The notes under the pieces are model-generated. The model did no database searches. It was not told the DNA's origin and saw only the letters and a program-made list of their open reading frames with translations. Below are positions 45,563-54,900 of a stretch of DNA of 64,000 bases, in pieces (position 1 is the stretch's first letter; every line of letters starts with the position of its first letter). Source of the DNA: Burkholderia pyrrocinia (GTDB taxonomy: Bacteria > Pseudomonadota > Gammaproteobacteria > Burkholderiales > Burkholderiaceae); contig NZ_CP070977.1 of NCBI RefSeq assembly GCF_018417535.1, positions 3,658,001 to 3,722,000 of the forward strand. Direction: 5' to 3'. The translations under genes were made by a program, and so were the position numbers.

Positions 45563-46861
45563 TTAGTCAAGCGGCGCAGAACGCAGGTCGCTCACCTGTT
45601 GCGGCGAGATCGGCGTACCGTTGTTGCCCCACGACATCCGGATGTACGTTACAACTGCTGCGACTTCCTGGTTCGACAGCGACTGCGCGAACGGCGGCAT
45701 CCCGTACGGACGCGGATTCTTGAACGTGCTCGGCGGATAGCCACCATTCAGCACCATGCGGATCGGGTTGACCGCCGATTCCATCATGATCGAGTGGTTG
45801 CCCGCGAGCGGCGGGTACGCGGGCGGCTTGCCGGCGCCGGTTTCGGCGTGGCAGGTCGCGCAATTGTCCGCGTAGATCTTCTTGCCCTGGTCGAACAGCG
45901 CATTGCCAAACTGCTTCGACGGCTCGTACTGCATGTTCTTCGGCGCTTCAGCCTTCTGCGGGATCGACTTCAGGTACGTCGACATCGCGCGCGTATCTTC
46001 GTCGGTCATGTACTGCAGGCTGTTGTGGACCACGTCCGCCATCGGGCCGAACACCGCGCCCTTGTGCGACACGCCGGCCTGCAGCAGATCGGACAGTTCC
46101 TGAACGTGCCAGTCGCCGAGGCCGAGTTCCTTGTCGTTCGTCAGCGACGGAGCATACCAGTTCTGCAGCGGGATCAGGCCGCCGGCGAACGCCGACGAGC
46201 TCACCGGGCCACCCATCATGTTGATCGACGTGTGGCACATCGAGCAGTGGCCGAGGCCTTCGACGAGGTAAGCGCCGCGATTCCATTCGACCGACTTCGT
46301 CGGATCCGGCTTGTACTCGCCTTCCTTGAAGAACAGCGTGCGCCAGCCGATCAGCAGGTTGCGGTTGTTGAACGGGAACTTCAGTTCGTGCGGACGGCTC
46401 GGCACCGACACCGGCGCGACCGAGCGCAGGTACGCGTAGATCGCGTCCGAATCGGCGCGCGTGACCTTCGTGTAGCTCGCGAACGGGAAGCCCGGGTACA
46501 GCAGGCTGCCGTCCTTCGAGCGACCCGTGTGCATCGCGCGGTAGAAGTCGTCCGACGTCCACTTGCCGATGCCGTTCTGGTCGTCCGGCGTGATGTTCGG
46601 CGTGTACATCGTGCCGAACGGCGTCGCCATCGGCAGGCCGCCCGCGAACGACTTGCCGCCGCGCACGGTGTGGCACGCGATACAGTCGCCGACGCGCGCG
46701 AGGTATTCGCCCTTCTTGATCAGCGCGGCCTGGTCGGCCGGCGTGGCCGCGACGGCGGCAGCGCCGTGGAGCGTGTCGTTGCCCGGCCACAGGACCGGCA
46801 CGAGGGCGGCAGCCGCGACGATCGCGACAGCCGAGAGTGCAAACAGGGACTTGCGTTTCAT
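45563..46861 (-). CDS. Tri-haem membrane-associated cytochrome c
   Basis: A 432-residue c-type cytochrome with a signal/anchor helix (MKRKSLFALSAVAIVAAAAL). Three haem motifs are present: CIACH (~residue 59), CSMCH (~207) and CATCH (~335). This size and spacing is that of the cytochrome subunit of quinoprotein and flavoprotein dehydrogenases (alcohol, gluconate, sorbitol), which send electrons to the quinone pool or an oxidase. No dehydrogenase subunit is next to it; instead a di-haem cytochrome is 19 bases upstream, so the two may form a free-standing electron-transfer module. Confidence 0.9.
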   Translation of the reverse strand: MKRKSLFALSAVAIVAAAALVPVLWPGNDTLHGAAAVAATPADQAALIKKGEYLARVGDCIACHTVRGGKSFAGGLPMATPFGTMYTPNITPDDQNGIGKWTSDDFYRAMHTGRSKDGSLLYPGFPFASYTKVTRADSDAIYAYLRSVAPVSVPSRPHELKFPFNNRNLLIGWRTLFFKEGEYKPDPTKSVEWNRGAYLVEGLGHCSMCHTSINMMGGPVSSSAFAGGLIPLQNWYAPSLTNDKELGLGDWHVQELSDLLQAGVSHKGAVFGPMADVVHNSLQYMTDEDTRAMSTYLKSIPQKAEAPKNMQYEPSKQFGNALFDQGKKIYADNCATCHAETGAGKPPAYPPLAGNHSIMMESAVNPIRMVLNGGYPPSTFKNPRPYGMPPFAQSLSNQEVAAVVTYIRMSWGNNGTPISPQQVSDLRSAPLD

Positions 46862-46880
46862 TGTGTCTGTCTCCCTTGCC

Positions 46881-47645
46881 TTATTGCGGTTCGCTGCCGC
46901 AGGCGAGCGGAGTCTTCATCGAACGCGCCGGTGCCGGCACGGGGTTGGCGGGCGCCGGTTGCGCGGCGAGCCACGCGGTCACGGCCGTCACGTCTTCGTC
47001 GGAAAGCTTTGCTGCGATGTCATGCATGCAGTCCGGTGCCTTCGCGTGGCGGTTGCCCGAGCGCCATGCGCCGAGCTGTGCGCTCAGGTAATCGGCGTGC
47101 AGGCCGACGAGGCCCGGGATCGCCGGCTGCATGCCGGTCAGCCCTGCGCCGTGGCAGGCCACGCAGGCCGGCAGCTTGCGGGACGGATCGCCTTGCGTGA
47201 CAAGCTGCTTGCCGCGCGCGAGCGTGGCGGCCGGCAGCGTCGGCTTCGCCGGCGTCGGGTACGGCGGACGCTCGGCCGAGAAGTGCTCGGCGATCTCGCG
47301 CAGGTAGTCGTCGTTCAGGTACGTCAGCAGGTAGTTCATCGGCGGATACTTGCGCCGGCCGTCACGGAAGTTGACGAGCTGGTTGTACAGGTACTCGGCC
47401 GGCTTGCCGGCAAGACGCGGGAAGTAGTCGTTGTCGGTGCCCTGGCCGTGGACGCCATGGCATGCAGTACAGCCGCGCACGCGCTCGGCCATCGTATCGG
47501 GTGCCTTGAGCGGCGCCTGCTGGGCGTGCGCTTGCTCCGTGGGCTTGGTCTGCGCTTGGGCAGCGCTCATAAGGCCCGCGCCGCCGATCAACAGAACGGC
47601 GAGCAGCGGACGGAAGAGGCGTCTTGAAGACACACGAGACTCCAT
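46881..47645 (-). CDS. Di-haem cytochrome c (c4-like)
   Basis: A 254-residue periplasmic cytochrome with a signal peptide (LLAVLLIGGAGLMSAAQAQ) and two haem motifs, CTACH (VRGCTACHGVHGQGTDND) and CVACH (LPACVACHGAGLTGMQPA), in two repeated halves (each with YLYNQLVNFRDGRRKYPPMN / YLSAQLGAWRSGNRHAKAPD), as in cytochrome c4. The first start (MESRVSSRRLFRPL) has a Tat-unlike basic n-region; a later start is possible. It is translated just ahead of the tri-haem cytochrome and divergent from a CopD-like gene. Likely partner: a terminal oxidase. Confidence 0.9.
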   Translation of the reverse strand: MESRVSSRRLFRPLLAVLLIGGAGLMSAAQAQTKPTEQAHAQQAPLKAPDTMAERVRGCTACHGVHGQGTDNDYFPRLAGKPAEYLYNQLVNFRDGRRKYPPMNYLLTYLNDDYLREIAEHFSAERPPYPTPAKPTLPAATLARGKQLVTQGDPSRKLPACVACHGAGLTGMQPAIPGLVGLHADYLSAQLGAWRSGNRHAKAPDCMHDIAAKLSDEDVTAVTAWLAAQPAPANPVPAPARSMKTPLACGSEPQ

Positions 47646-48023
47646 GTTTATTCGTCGGGGACCTTGTCCGGGCTACGATCGGCTCGGCGCATGGACGGCA
47701 GGACAGCCGGGCTGCTGCGACGCGGCATTCTATCATCGATGGGTAATGACGGCTATTTGGCAAAAGGACATCGGTTCCTGCCTGTTTGCGACTTGCGACA
47801 ATTTGACGCGCGTTGCACAACGGTCGAGTGAACCGGCGTGCGCTTTCACCATCGAAGACCGTACACTCGCGGGTCGCGCGGCGCCGCCTCCGCCGCAGGT
47901 CCAGTCATTTCTCCCGTTTCCGGATTCATCGATGACGTTTTCTACCGTGCCGTTGCCTCGTTCCCACTGTCTGTCCCGTTGCCGCCGCGCTGCCGGCCGG
48001 CCGTTTCCGGGAGGGCGTGCGCG
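47646..48023. promoter_or_regulatory. Divergent intergenic region, cytochrome operon / CopD-like gene
   Basis: 378 bases without a credible gene. It must contain both promoters. A GGGAGGG ribosome-binding site lies ~9 bases ahead of the CopD-like ATG. No clear -10/-35 pair or operator palindrome is seen. Confidence 0.4.
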
Positions 48024-48956
48024 ATGAGGTTCGACAGCTTGTGGATCGGGCAGGTCGCGCTCGCGGCGCTGACGGACGCCACGTTCGCGATGGCGATCGG
48101 CTCGGCGCTGCTCAAGGCGTGGCTCGGCAAGGACGGCGCGCGGCCGGTCGTCTCGCCTTCGCATCCCGCGTGGGTGCGCGCGCAACATTCGCTGGTCGCG
48201 GCGGCGCTGGCGCTCGTGCTCGCGGATCTCGGCTGGCTGGTCTACGAGGCCGCGACGATGAGCGGCGCGGGGCTCGGCGGCGCGTTCGCCGCGATCCCGA
48301 CCGTGCTGATGCAGACGCACGCGGGCTTCGCGTGGAGCGTCGCGTTCGCCGGCGCGGTGGTGCTCGCGATCGTCGCGCTGGCGAAGCCGGACGGCCCGGT
48401 CGCGCACGCGGTGCTGTGGCTTGCGGTGATCGTGGTCGCGGCCGGCAAGGCATCGCTCGGCCATGCGGCCGATACGGGCGCGCTGTCCGCGGCGGTCGGC
48501 GTGCAGACGCTGCACCTGCTCGCGACGGCCGTGTGGGGCGGCCTCGTGCTCGCGGGCGGGCTCGCGGTGCTGCCGGCACTCGGTTCGTCGGTCGCACGCG
48601 GCGCGCTGATCCGCATCGGCCAGCACCTGTCGCGTACGTCGATCGTCGCGGTCGTATTCGTGCTCGGGACGGGCATGCTCAATGCGGTGCGCGGGCTCGG
48701 TGGTTCGCTCGTGCCGCTCGACGGCAGCACGTGGGGGCGCGTGTTGCTGCTGAAGCTGCTGCTCGTCGCGCTCGCGCTCGTGCTCGGCGGCCTGAACCGC
48801 TTCTCGGCGCTGTCGCGGCTGCGCCGCACTGCGTCGACCGAGGATGCGCACACGTTCCGCAACATCCTGCATCTCGAAGCGATGACGATGATCGGCGTGT
48901 TCGTCGCGGCCGCCGTGCTGTCGTTCAGCGTGCCGGGGTTCGCGGCGCTCGGCTGA
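48024..48956 (+). CDS. CopD-family membrane protein
   Basis: A 310-residue polytopic inner-membrane protein, ~8 helices, of the copper-resistance D type. Helices include SLWIGQVALAALTDATFAMA, WVRAQHSLVAAALALVLADL, VGVQTLHLLATAVWGGLVLA and LLLKLLLVALALVLGGLNRF. The family is linked to copper import into the cytoplasm with periplasmic CopC; no CopC-like gene is adjacent. Conserved His (HAGFAW, GHAADTG, TLHLLA) could bind metal or haem. Divergent from cytochrome c genes, so a role in copper supply for the oxidase chain is possible. Confidence 0.8.
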   Translation: MRFDSLWIGQVALAALTDATFAMAIGSALLKAWLGKDGARPVVSPSHPAWVRAQHSLVAAALALVLADLGWLVYEAATMSGAGLGGAFAAIPTVLMQTHAGFAWSVAFAGAVVLAIVALAKPDGPVAHAVLWLAVIVVAAGKASLGHAADTGALSAAVGVQTLHLLATAVWGGLVLAGGLAVLPALGSSVARGALIRIGQHLSRTSIVAVVFVLGTGMLNAVRGLGGSLVPLDGSTWGRVLLLKLLLVALALVLGGLNRFSALSRLRRTASTEDAHTFRNILHLEAMTMIGVFVAAAVLSFSVPGFAALG

Positions 48957-49031
48957 CGGCGGGTTCCGCGCGGCGCGACGCAAGGTCGCCGGCGCGCGTC
49001 CGGCACGTGCCGCTCGTCGCGCGGCGCATGC

Positions 49032-49058
49032 AAAAACGGCCGCCTGTCGGGCGGCCGC
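49032..49058 (-). terminator. Terminator after dgoD
   Basis: On the minus strand CGGCCGCC..GGCGGCCG stem (49037-49058), followed by five U (A-run 49032-49036). It lies 55 bases beyond the dgoD stop. Confidence 0.8.
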
Positions 49059-49112
49059 GCTGCAATCGATGCGTACCGCGCGGGCCGCAGCCGCACGTGC
49101 TGCGCATCGCGC

Positions 49113-50261
49113 TCACCACTCGGCGACGCTGCCGTCCGCGTGGCGCCACACCGGGTTGCGCCAGCGGTGGCCCGACTTCGCCATCTCGCGCACCTTCTCC
49201 TCGTTGACGTCGATGCCGAGCCCCGGGCCCTGCGGGATCGCGACGAAGCCGTCGTCGTAGCGGAATACCTCGGGGTTGCGCAGGTAGTCGAGCAGGTCGT
49301 TGCCCTGGTTGTAGTGGATGCCGAGGCTCTGCTCCTGGATGAACGCGTTGTAGCTGACCGCATCGAGCTGCAGGCACGCGGCGAGCGCGATCGGGCCGAG
49401 CGGGCAGTGCAGCGCGAGCGCGACGTCGTAGCTCTCCGCGAGCGTCGCGATCTTGCGGCACTCGGTGATGCCGCCCGCATGCGATGCGTCGGGCTGGATG
49501 ATGTCCACGTAGCCGCCCGCGAGGATGTGCTTGAAGTCCCAGCGCGAGTACAGCCGTTCGCCGAGCGCGATCGGCGTGCTGGTCTGGTTGACGATGTCGC
49601 GCAGCGCCTCGACGTTCTCCGACAGCACGGGCTCCTCGATGAACATCAGCTTGTACGGGTCGAGCTCCTTCGCGAGTACCTTCGCCATCGGCTTGTGCAC
49701 GCGGCCGTGGAAGTCGACGCCGATCCCGACATGCGGGCCGACCGCGTCGCGCACGGCCGCGACGTTCGCGATTACCTGCTCGACCTTGTCGTAGGTGTCG
49801 ACGATCTGCAGCTCCTCGGAGCCGTTCATCTTCACCGCCTTGAAGCCGCGCTCGACGACCGCGCGCGCATTGTTCGCGACGTCGCTCGGCCGGTCGCCGC
49901 CGATCCACGAATACACCTTGATGCGATCGCGCACCTGGCCGCCCAGCAGTGCGTGCACGGGCACGCCGTGATGCTTGCCCTTGATGTCCCATAGCGCCTG
50001 GTCGACGCCCGCGATTGCGCTCATCATGATCGGGCCGCCGCGGTAGAAGCCCGCGCGGTACATCACCTGCCAGTGATCCTCGATCAGCAGCGGGTCGCGG
50101 CCGACGAGGTAGTCGGCCAGCTCCTGCACCGCGGCCTCGACCGTGTGCGCGCGGCCTTCGACGATCGGCTCGCCCCAGCCGACGATGCCTTCGTCGGTTT
50201 CGATCTTGAGGAACAGCCAGCGCGGCGGGACGACGAAGGTTTCGAGGCGGGTGATTTTCAC
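49113..50261 (-). CDS. dgoD: D-galactonate dehydratase
   Basis: DgoD dehydrates D-galactonate to 2-keto-3-deoxygalactonate (De Ley-Doudoroff pathway). The 382-residue enolase-superfamily protein matches E. coli DgoD closely by eye: [60 protein letters not shown] (metal Asp/His), [15 protein letters not shown] (Glu), [12 protein letters not shown] (Glu) and [18 protein letters not shown] (catalytic His). GTG 50261 is chosen over ATG 50276: that ATG is part of ATGGAGACTCGCATCGTG, where GGAG sits ideally for the GTG and gives the standard 382 residues. No other dgo catabolic gene is next to it. Confidence 0.95.
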   Translation of the reverse strand: MKITRLETFVVPPRWLFLKIETDEGIVGWGEPIVEGRAHTVEAAVQELADYLVGRDPLLIEDHWQVMYRAGFYRGGPIMMSAIAGVDQALWDIKGKHHGVPVHALLGGQVRDRIKVYSWIGGDRPSDVANNARAVVERGFKAVKMNGSEELQIVDTYDKVEQVIANVAAVRDAVGPHVGIGVDFHGRVHKPMAKVLAKELDPYKLMFIEEPVLSENVEALRDIVNQTSTPIALGERLYSRWDFKHILAGGYVDIIQPDASHAGGITECRKIATLAESYDVALALHCPLGPIALAACLQLDAVSYNAFIQEQSLGIHYNQGNDLLDYLRNPEVFRYDDGFVAIPQGPGLGIDVNEEKVREMAKSGHRWRNPVWRHADGSVAEW

Positions 50262-50352
50262 GATGCGAGTCTCCATGGTTGACCGGCGCGGGCGCTCGGG
50301 CGCAGCGCACGGTCGCGTGCTTTCACGGTTATCCTAGCGTAGTCCGATAAAA

Positions 50353-50373
50353 AATAGTATTAATAGCACTATT
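50353..50373. promoter_or_regulatory. Candidate operator between dgoD and its GntR regulator
   Basis: AATAGT (50353-50358) and ACTATT (50368-50373) are perfect six-base arms around nine AT-rich bases, with an extra T/A match inside. It lies in the only AT-rich stretch of the divergent region, 46 bases ahead of the regulator's proposed start. Binding by the GntR regulator is inferred. Confidence 0.5.
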
Positions 50374-50419
50374 GTGCAGATAGTGGGTAGCCGGCACGCC
50401 GGCGCAACGGAGAACGAAC

Positions 50420-51100
50420 ATTCAACGCGACCTGCATGGACAGACGGCCTTCCGGCTTGCGACGGCGATCCTGCGCGGCGACTATCCGCCCGAGTCGCTG
50501 CTGCCGCGGGAGCCCGACCTGATGGAGATGTACGGCGTGAGCCGCACGGTGATGCGCGAGGCACTGCGCACGCTGACGTCGAAGGGGCTGGTCGAATCGC
50601 GGCCGAAGGTCGGCACGCGCGTGCGGCCGCGCCACGCGTGGAACCTGCTCGACGCCGATCTGCTCGACTGGTACGCGCGCGTCGCGCCGCCACTCGCGTT
50701 CGCGCTGAAGCTGCAGGAGATGCGCGAGATGGTCGAGCCGTATGCGGCCGCGCTGGCCGCGCGCGCGCATACGCCGGAAGCGTTCGACGCGATCGACGAC
50801 GCGGCGCGCGCGATGGCCGCCGCGCGCAACGTCGACGAATGGGTGCGCGCCGACCTGCGCTTTCACCTGAGCGTGCTCGCGGCCGGCGGCAACGAGCTGC
50901 TGGTGCCGCTCGGCGCGCTGATCGATCGCACGCTCGAGGCGCAACTGCATCTGAATGCGCGCCGCGCGGACGTGTACAACGCGTCGCTCGCCGAGCACAC
51001 GACCGTCAGCGACGCGATCCGCGTGCGCGACGAGGACGGTGCGCGCCGCGCGATGGCGGCGCTGCTCGCGGTGACGCGTGCGCGGATCGAGATGTCGTGA
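50420..51100 (+). CDS. GntR/FadR-family regulator (DgoR-like), probable ATT start
   Basis: A FadR-type regulator. The winged HTH needs codons upstream of the first in-frame ATG (50522): IQRDLHGQTAFRLATAILRG and LPREPDLMEMYGVSRTVMRE are the full GntR helix pattern. The in-frame stop upstream (TAG ~50382) leaves no ATG, GTG or TTG; ATT at 50420, six bases after GGAGA (50409-50413), fits best and gives 226 residues. The FCD effector domain follows (FALKLQEMREMVEPYAAALA, DLRFHLSVLAAGGNELLVPL). Divergent from dgoD, its presumed target. If translation begins at 50522 the HTH would be cut, which is unlikely. Confidence 0.8.
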   Translation: MQRDLHGQTAFRLATAILRGDYPPESLLPREPDLMEMYGVSRTVMREALRTLTSKGLVESRPKVGTRVRPRHAWNLLDADLLDWYARVAPPLAFALKLQEMREMVEPYAAALAARAHTPEAFDAIDDAARAMAAARNVDEWVRADLRFHLSVLAAGGNELLVPLGALIDRTLEAQLHLNARRADVYNASLAEHTTVSDAIRVRDEDGARRAMAALLAVTRARIEMS

Positions 51101-51127
51101 CGGGCCGGGGCGGGCGGCGCGGCGCCG

Positions 51128-51388
51128 TCAGGCGTTCGCGCAGCCGCCCGGCTTGTGGATACGCTCCGTCGACGCCGGGTACTTCGCGAGCAGGCTCGCC
51201 GGCCGCCGCGGGGCGCGCGACCAGGTCGCCGCCGCAGTTCGGGCAGCGGCCTTTCAGCACGTCGTCGGCGCAGGTCGCGCGGAACGACTGGCCGCCCGCG
51301 TGCACTCGAAGGTACAGATGCGCGCCTCCGCCGAATCGGGCGGCAGGTCCTTGTCGCAGCATTCGCAGCCGGGGCGCAGTTCGAGCAT
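51128..51388 (-). pseudogene. DUF1272 small cysteine-rich protein gene, frameshifted
   Basis: ATG 51388 begins MLELRPGCECCDKDLPPDSA, then RICTFECT, the DUF1272 N-terminus. Immediately after, a ~14-base extra segment shifts the frame; the expected continuation TCADDVLKGRCPNCGGDLVA is in frame +2, and one extra C further on returns to the first frame, which ends SLLAKYPASTERIHKPGG and stops at 51128. In the original frame a TGA comes after residue 44. So all family blocks are present in three pieces, an old or recent double frameshift (net +15 bases), or sequencing error. Confidence 0.72.
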
Positions 51389-51541
51389 GACGGTTTTCCT
51401 TGGTCGGGGAGGGGCGGGACGGGCGCCGCCGGACATTGCGTGCGGCGCGGGTGCGCGCTACCGTACCCGCTTGGATCGGCCTGGCCAACGGTGTCCCGTT
51501 CGGGTGCCGTCGACGCGCACGGGCCGCACCGGGAGACGACC

Positions 51542-51889
51542 ATGCTTTATCGCGGAAGCTGTCAATGCGGGGACGTGAAGTTCGAGGCGGAAGGCGACCT
51601 GCAGGGCGTGATGGCGTGCAACTGCTCGATCTGCCAGCGCAAGGGCGCGCTGATGTGGTTCGTGCCGCGCGACCACCTGAAGCTCCTCACGCCCGACGAG
51701 AATCTCGCGACCTACCTGTTCAACAAGCACGTGATCAAGCATCGCTTCTGCAAGCGCTGCGGGATTCATCCGTTCGCCGAGGGCGTCCATCCGGACGGCA
51801 CCGCGATGGCCGCGATCAACGTGCGCTGCCTCGAGGATGTCGACCTCGACGCGCTGCCCGTCACGCACTACGACGGCCGCTCGCACTGA
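51542..51889 (+). CDS. GFA-family (glutathione-dependent formaldehyde-activating-like) protein
   Basis: A 115-residue zinc protein of the GFA/CENP-V fold. Zinc ligands are complete: SCQCGDVKFE, CNCSICQRKGAL and FCKRCGIHPFAEG (three C-x-C/C-x2-C sets). The body includes LMWFVPRDHLKLLTPDENLA and HVIKHRFCKRCG, as in Gfa from Paracoccus. Despite the family name most members have no proven formaldehyde activity. Monocistronic on the plus strand, next to the broken DUF1272 gene and convergent with the PBP-like gene. Confidence 0.88.
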   Translation: MLYRGSCQCGDVKFEAEGDLQGVMACNCSICQRKGALMWFVPRDHLKLLTPDENLATYLFNKHVIKHRFCKRCGIHPFAEGVHPDGTAMAAINVRCLEDVDLDALPVTHYDGRSH

Positions 51890-51923
51890 GCGGCGCGCCA
51901 CCGCATGAACGTTTGTGCCGCGC

Positions 51924-54900
51924 TCAGGACGGTTGCCCCGCGGCGGCGTCCGGCGCCGGCATTTCGGCCTGCGGCGCGGGGCCCGCGGTGCGCTTGCCGG
52001 TGCCGGCCGGGCGTTCGATCAGCGGGGCGAGCGCCGGCGCCATCGACTTCAGCAACTGCACGGCCATCGCGCTCGTGAAGTCGTAGCGCGCCGCGTACGG
52101 TTCGTGCGCGGTCGCCGTCAGGACCCCGAAGAACCGGTCGCCGATCACGAACACGAAGGTGCCGCTGCGGTTGACCTTGCGCGACTCGATCAGCCGCGCA
52201 CCGCGCGCGTAGACGTTGAAGCGCTGGTCGCCCGTCCCCGTCTTGCCGTATACCTCCAGCGTCTTGCCGTCGGGCAGCGTGAAGCCGCCCGCGAGGCGGC
52301 GCGCGGTGCCGTTGAGCACGACGTCGCGCAGCAGCGTGCGCGTCACGTTGACGATTTCCGGCGACAGCATCGGCTGCGGCTGCGCGGCCGCGCGCACGAA
52401 GCGCGTCTCGTACGGCGTGCCCTTCGCGAAGTCGAGCCGCGTGATCGTCTCGGTCGGCGCTTTCTGGCCGCCGTTCGCGATCAGCCCGATCAGTTTCGCG
52501 AGTGCGTCGGGCTGGTCGCCCGATGCGCCGATCGCGGCCGCATAGGACGGCGTGACTTCCGCGAACGGATAGCCGAGCGCACGCCACGACTTCGTGATCT
52601 CCGCGTATGCGCGCAGCTCGACCATGCGGCGGATGCGCCGGTCCTGGGTCGCGTGGTAGCGCGTCTTGTACAGCCACGAGTACGTGTAGAAACGCGCATC
52701 GCGGCTGTCGCGCTGGACATCGCCGAGCGATGCGCCCGGGTGCGCACGCAGGTAGTTGAGCGTCCACAGCGCGAGCGGGTGCACGCTCGCGATATAGCCG
52801 CGATCGTTCAGGTTGAAGCGGTCGATCGCGTACTTCGCGTAGAGCGCGGCGAGATCGTCGTCGGACAGCGTCGCGGCCGGCGTGCCCTTCAGTTGCGCGC
52901 GCATCTGCGCATCGAACCACGCGAGCGATTCGTTCGGCGCGACGCTGCGCAGCACCGTCGCGATCTTCGGCGGCGACTTGCGCACGTCCTTCAGCATCAG
53001 CGCGAGCGCGTCGTCGGCCGCCTTGCCCGCATAACGCGTGTAGTAGCGCTTCACATAGACCTGGCTTTCGCCGTCGACGAACTGCTGCAGGTAGTGCCGG
53101 CGCTGCTCGGGATCGCCGAGCCACGACGACGACGGGCCGGCCGCCTGCAGCGTCTCGTAGTGGACGATGTCGCGCATCAGCCGCACGAACACGAGGTTGA
53201 CCGAATGCTCGAACGCCGCGTGCAGCGTCAGGATGCGGCCGTTGTCCGACTTCTCGAAGTTCGAGAACACCTGCGCGCCGCCGCCCGTGTAGAACACGTC
53301 GGGGCTCGCCGAGTACTTGCGTTCGACGGCCGCGTCGAGCATCGCCTGCAGCGAGCGGTCGCGCGTATGCGACAGGTAGTCGAGCGCCCAGTGCGACAGC
53401 GCGTCGACCGGGTCGGGCTTCACGCGGGCCAGCTCCGCGTTCGACAGGTTCGCGTAGCGTGCATGCAGGTCTGAAACGATCTGCAGGTACGTGATCAGCG
53501 TGCGTAGTTTCGCGGTCGAGCCGAGGTTGATGCGGCCGCCGCGATTCACGTCGAACGGCTCGTTCACGCTGTCGGTCTGCACGCGCAGCATGTTCGCGCC
53601 GTTGCGGCGTTCGTACAGCGTGAAGCTGTACGTGAGGTGCGACGGGTCGTCCTTCGGCGCGAGCATCTCGTAGCCGTACAGGCCGGCGGCCTGCGCGCCG
53701 TCGCGCGTCGACGCTTTCGCGAGCCGCTCGGCGACGGCCCGCTGCACGCCGTTGTCGAGCGTGCTGGTCGCTTCCAGGTCGAACTGGTCGAGCTGGTACA
53801 CGTCGCCGATGCCGAGGGCCGACAGCAGCGACGCGCGCGCCGACGTCACGGCCTTGCGCGACACGAACGACTGCACCTGCGCGGCGGCCGGCGGCGCGCT
53901 GCGATCGATCTGCGCGGCGAGCGCGGCATCGCGCAGCGCGGGCGAAATCACGCCGCCGTTCGACAACAGCCGCAGGTAGCTGTCGGTCAGCCGCTGCAGC
54001 GTCGGATAGCCGCGGTTGAGGAAGTACGACGGCGCGCGTTGAGCGATGATCAGCGACAGCACCTCGCGGAACGTCTTGCCCTGTTCGTCGACGTTGTCGC
54101 CGGTCGTCGGCGCGGACAGGATCCGGTTCACGTCGTTGAAGTCGCGGCCGTACCAGGCGGCGAGACCGTCGCCGATGCCGGTGATTTCGCCGACATGCGG
54201 CCGCGCGGCGAGCGGCACCGAGTTCAGATAGCGCACCACGATCGTGCGGCGCGCGAGCATCGTCTGCGGACCGTTCAGGTACGCGCGGATCGACGCGGAC
54301 GCGATCTGCCGCAGCTTCTCGGGCGGTGTCGCGGTGCGCCCCTCCGGCGAATGGCGGAACTTCTCGATCTGCGTCGCGAGCGTGCTGCCGCCCGGGCGCG
54401 CCTGGTGACGGTTGACGACGTGCAGCGCCTGGTCGGCGATCGCGCGGCTGAAGCGCCCCCAGTCGATCGCCGGGTTGCGGTTCGGTTCGTTCGAGTCGAG
54501 CAGGTAGCGATCCTCGATGAACAGCAGCGAATCGACGACCACGCGCGGCACGGTATCGAAGTCGGCGTAGACGCGCTGCGGGAACACGGTCTCGAACAGC
54601 GGCGCGCCGGTCGAGTCGAACAGCATCAGGCCGGCCTGGTCCTTCTCTTCGTAAGGGAGGAACAAGCCGCGATCGCCGAGCGACAGCATCCGCTGCGAAT
54701 CGCGCGCCTGCTTGCCGACGACGAAGCCGCGTGCGAGCAGCCGCTCCTGGAACGACGGAATCATCGCGTAGCCGAGGCGCTGGTCGTACGGGCCGTTCGC
54801 GGGAAAGCGGATGTGATCGCTCGGGCCCGTTTCGACCGTGTAGCCGACATCGCGGGTGAGCTCGGACAGGTAGTGCGCCTGCAGCCGGGACGTTTCGATC

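Noticed and set aside
50262..50276. ATG 50276 as the dgoD start
   Set aside because: The ATG is fused to the GGAG that best serves GTG 50261, and only the GTG start gives the family's 382-residue length.
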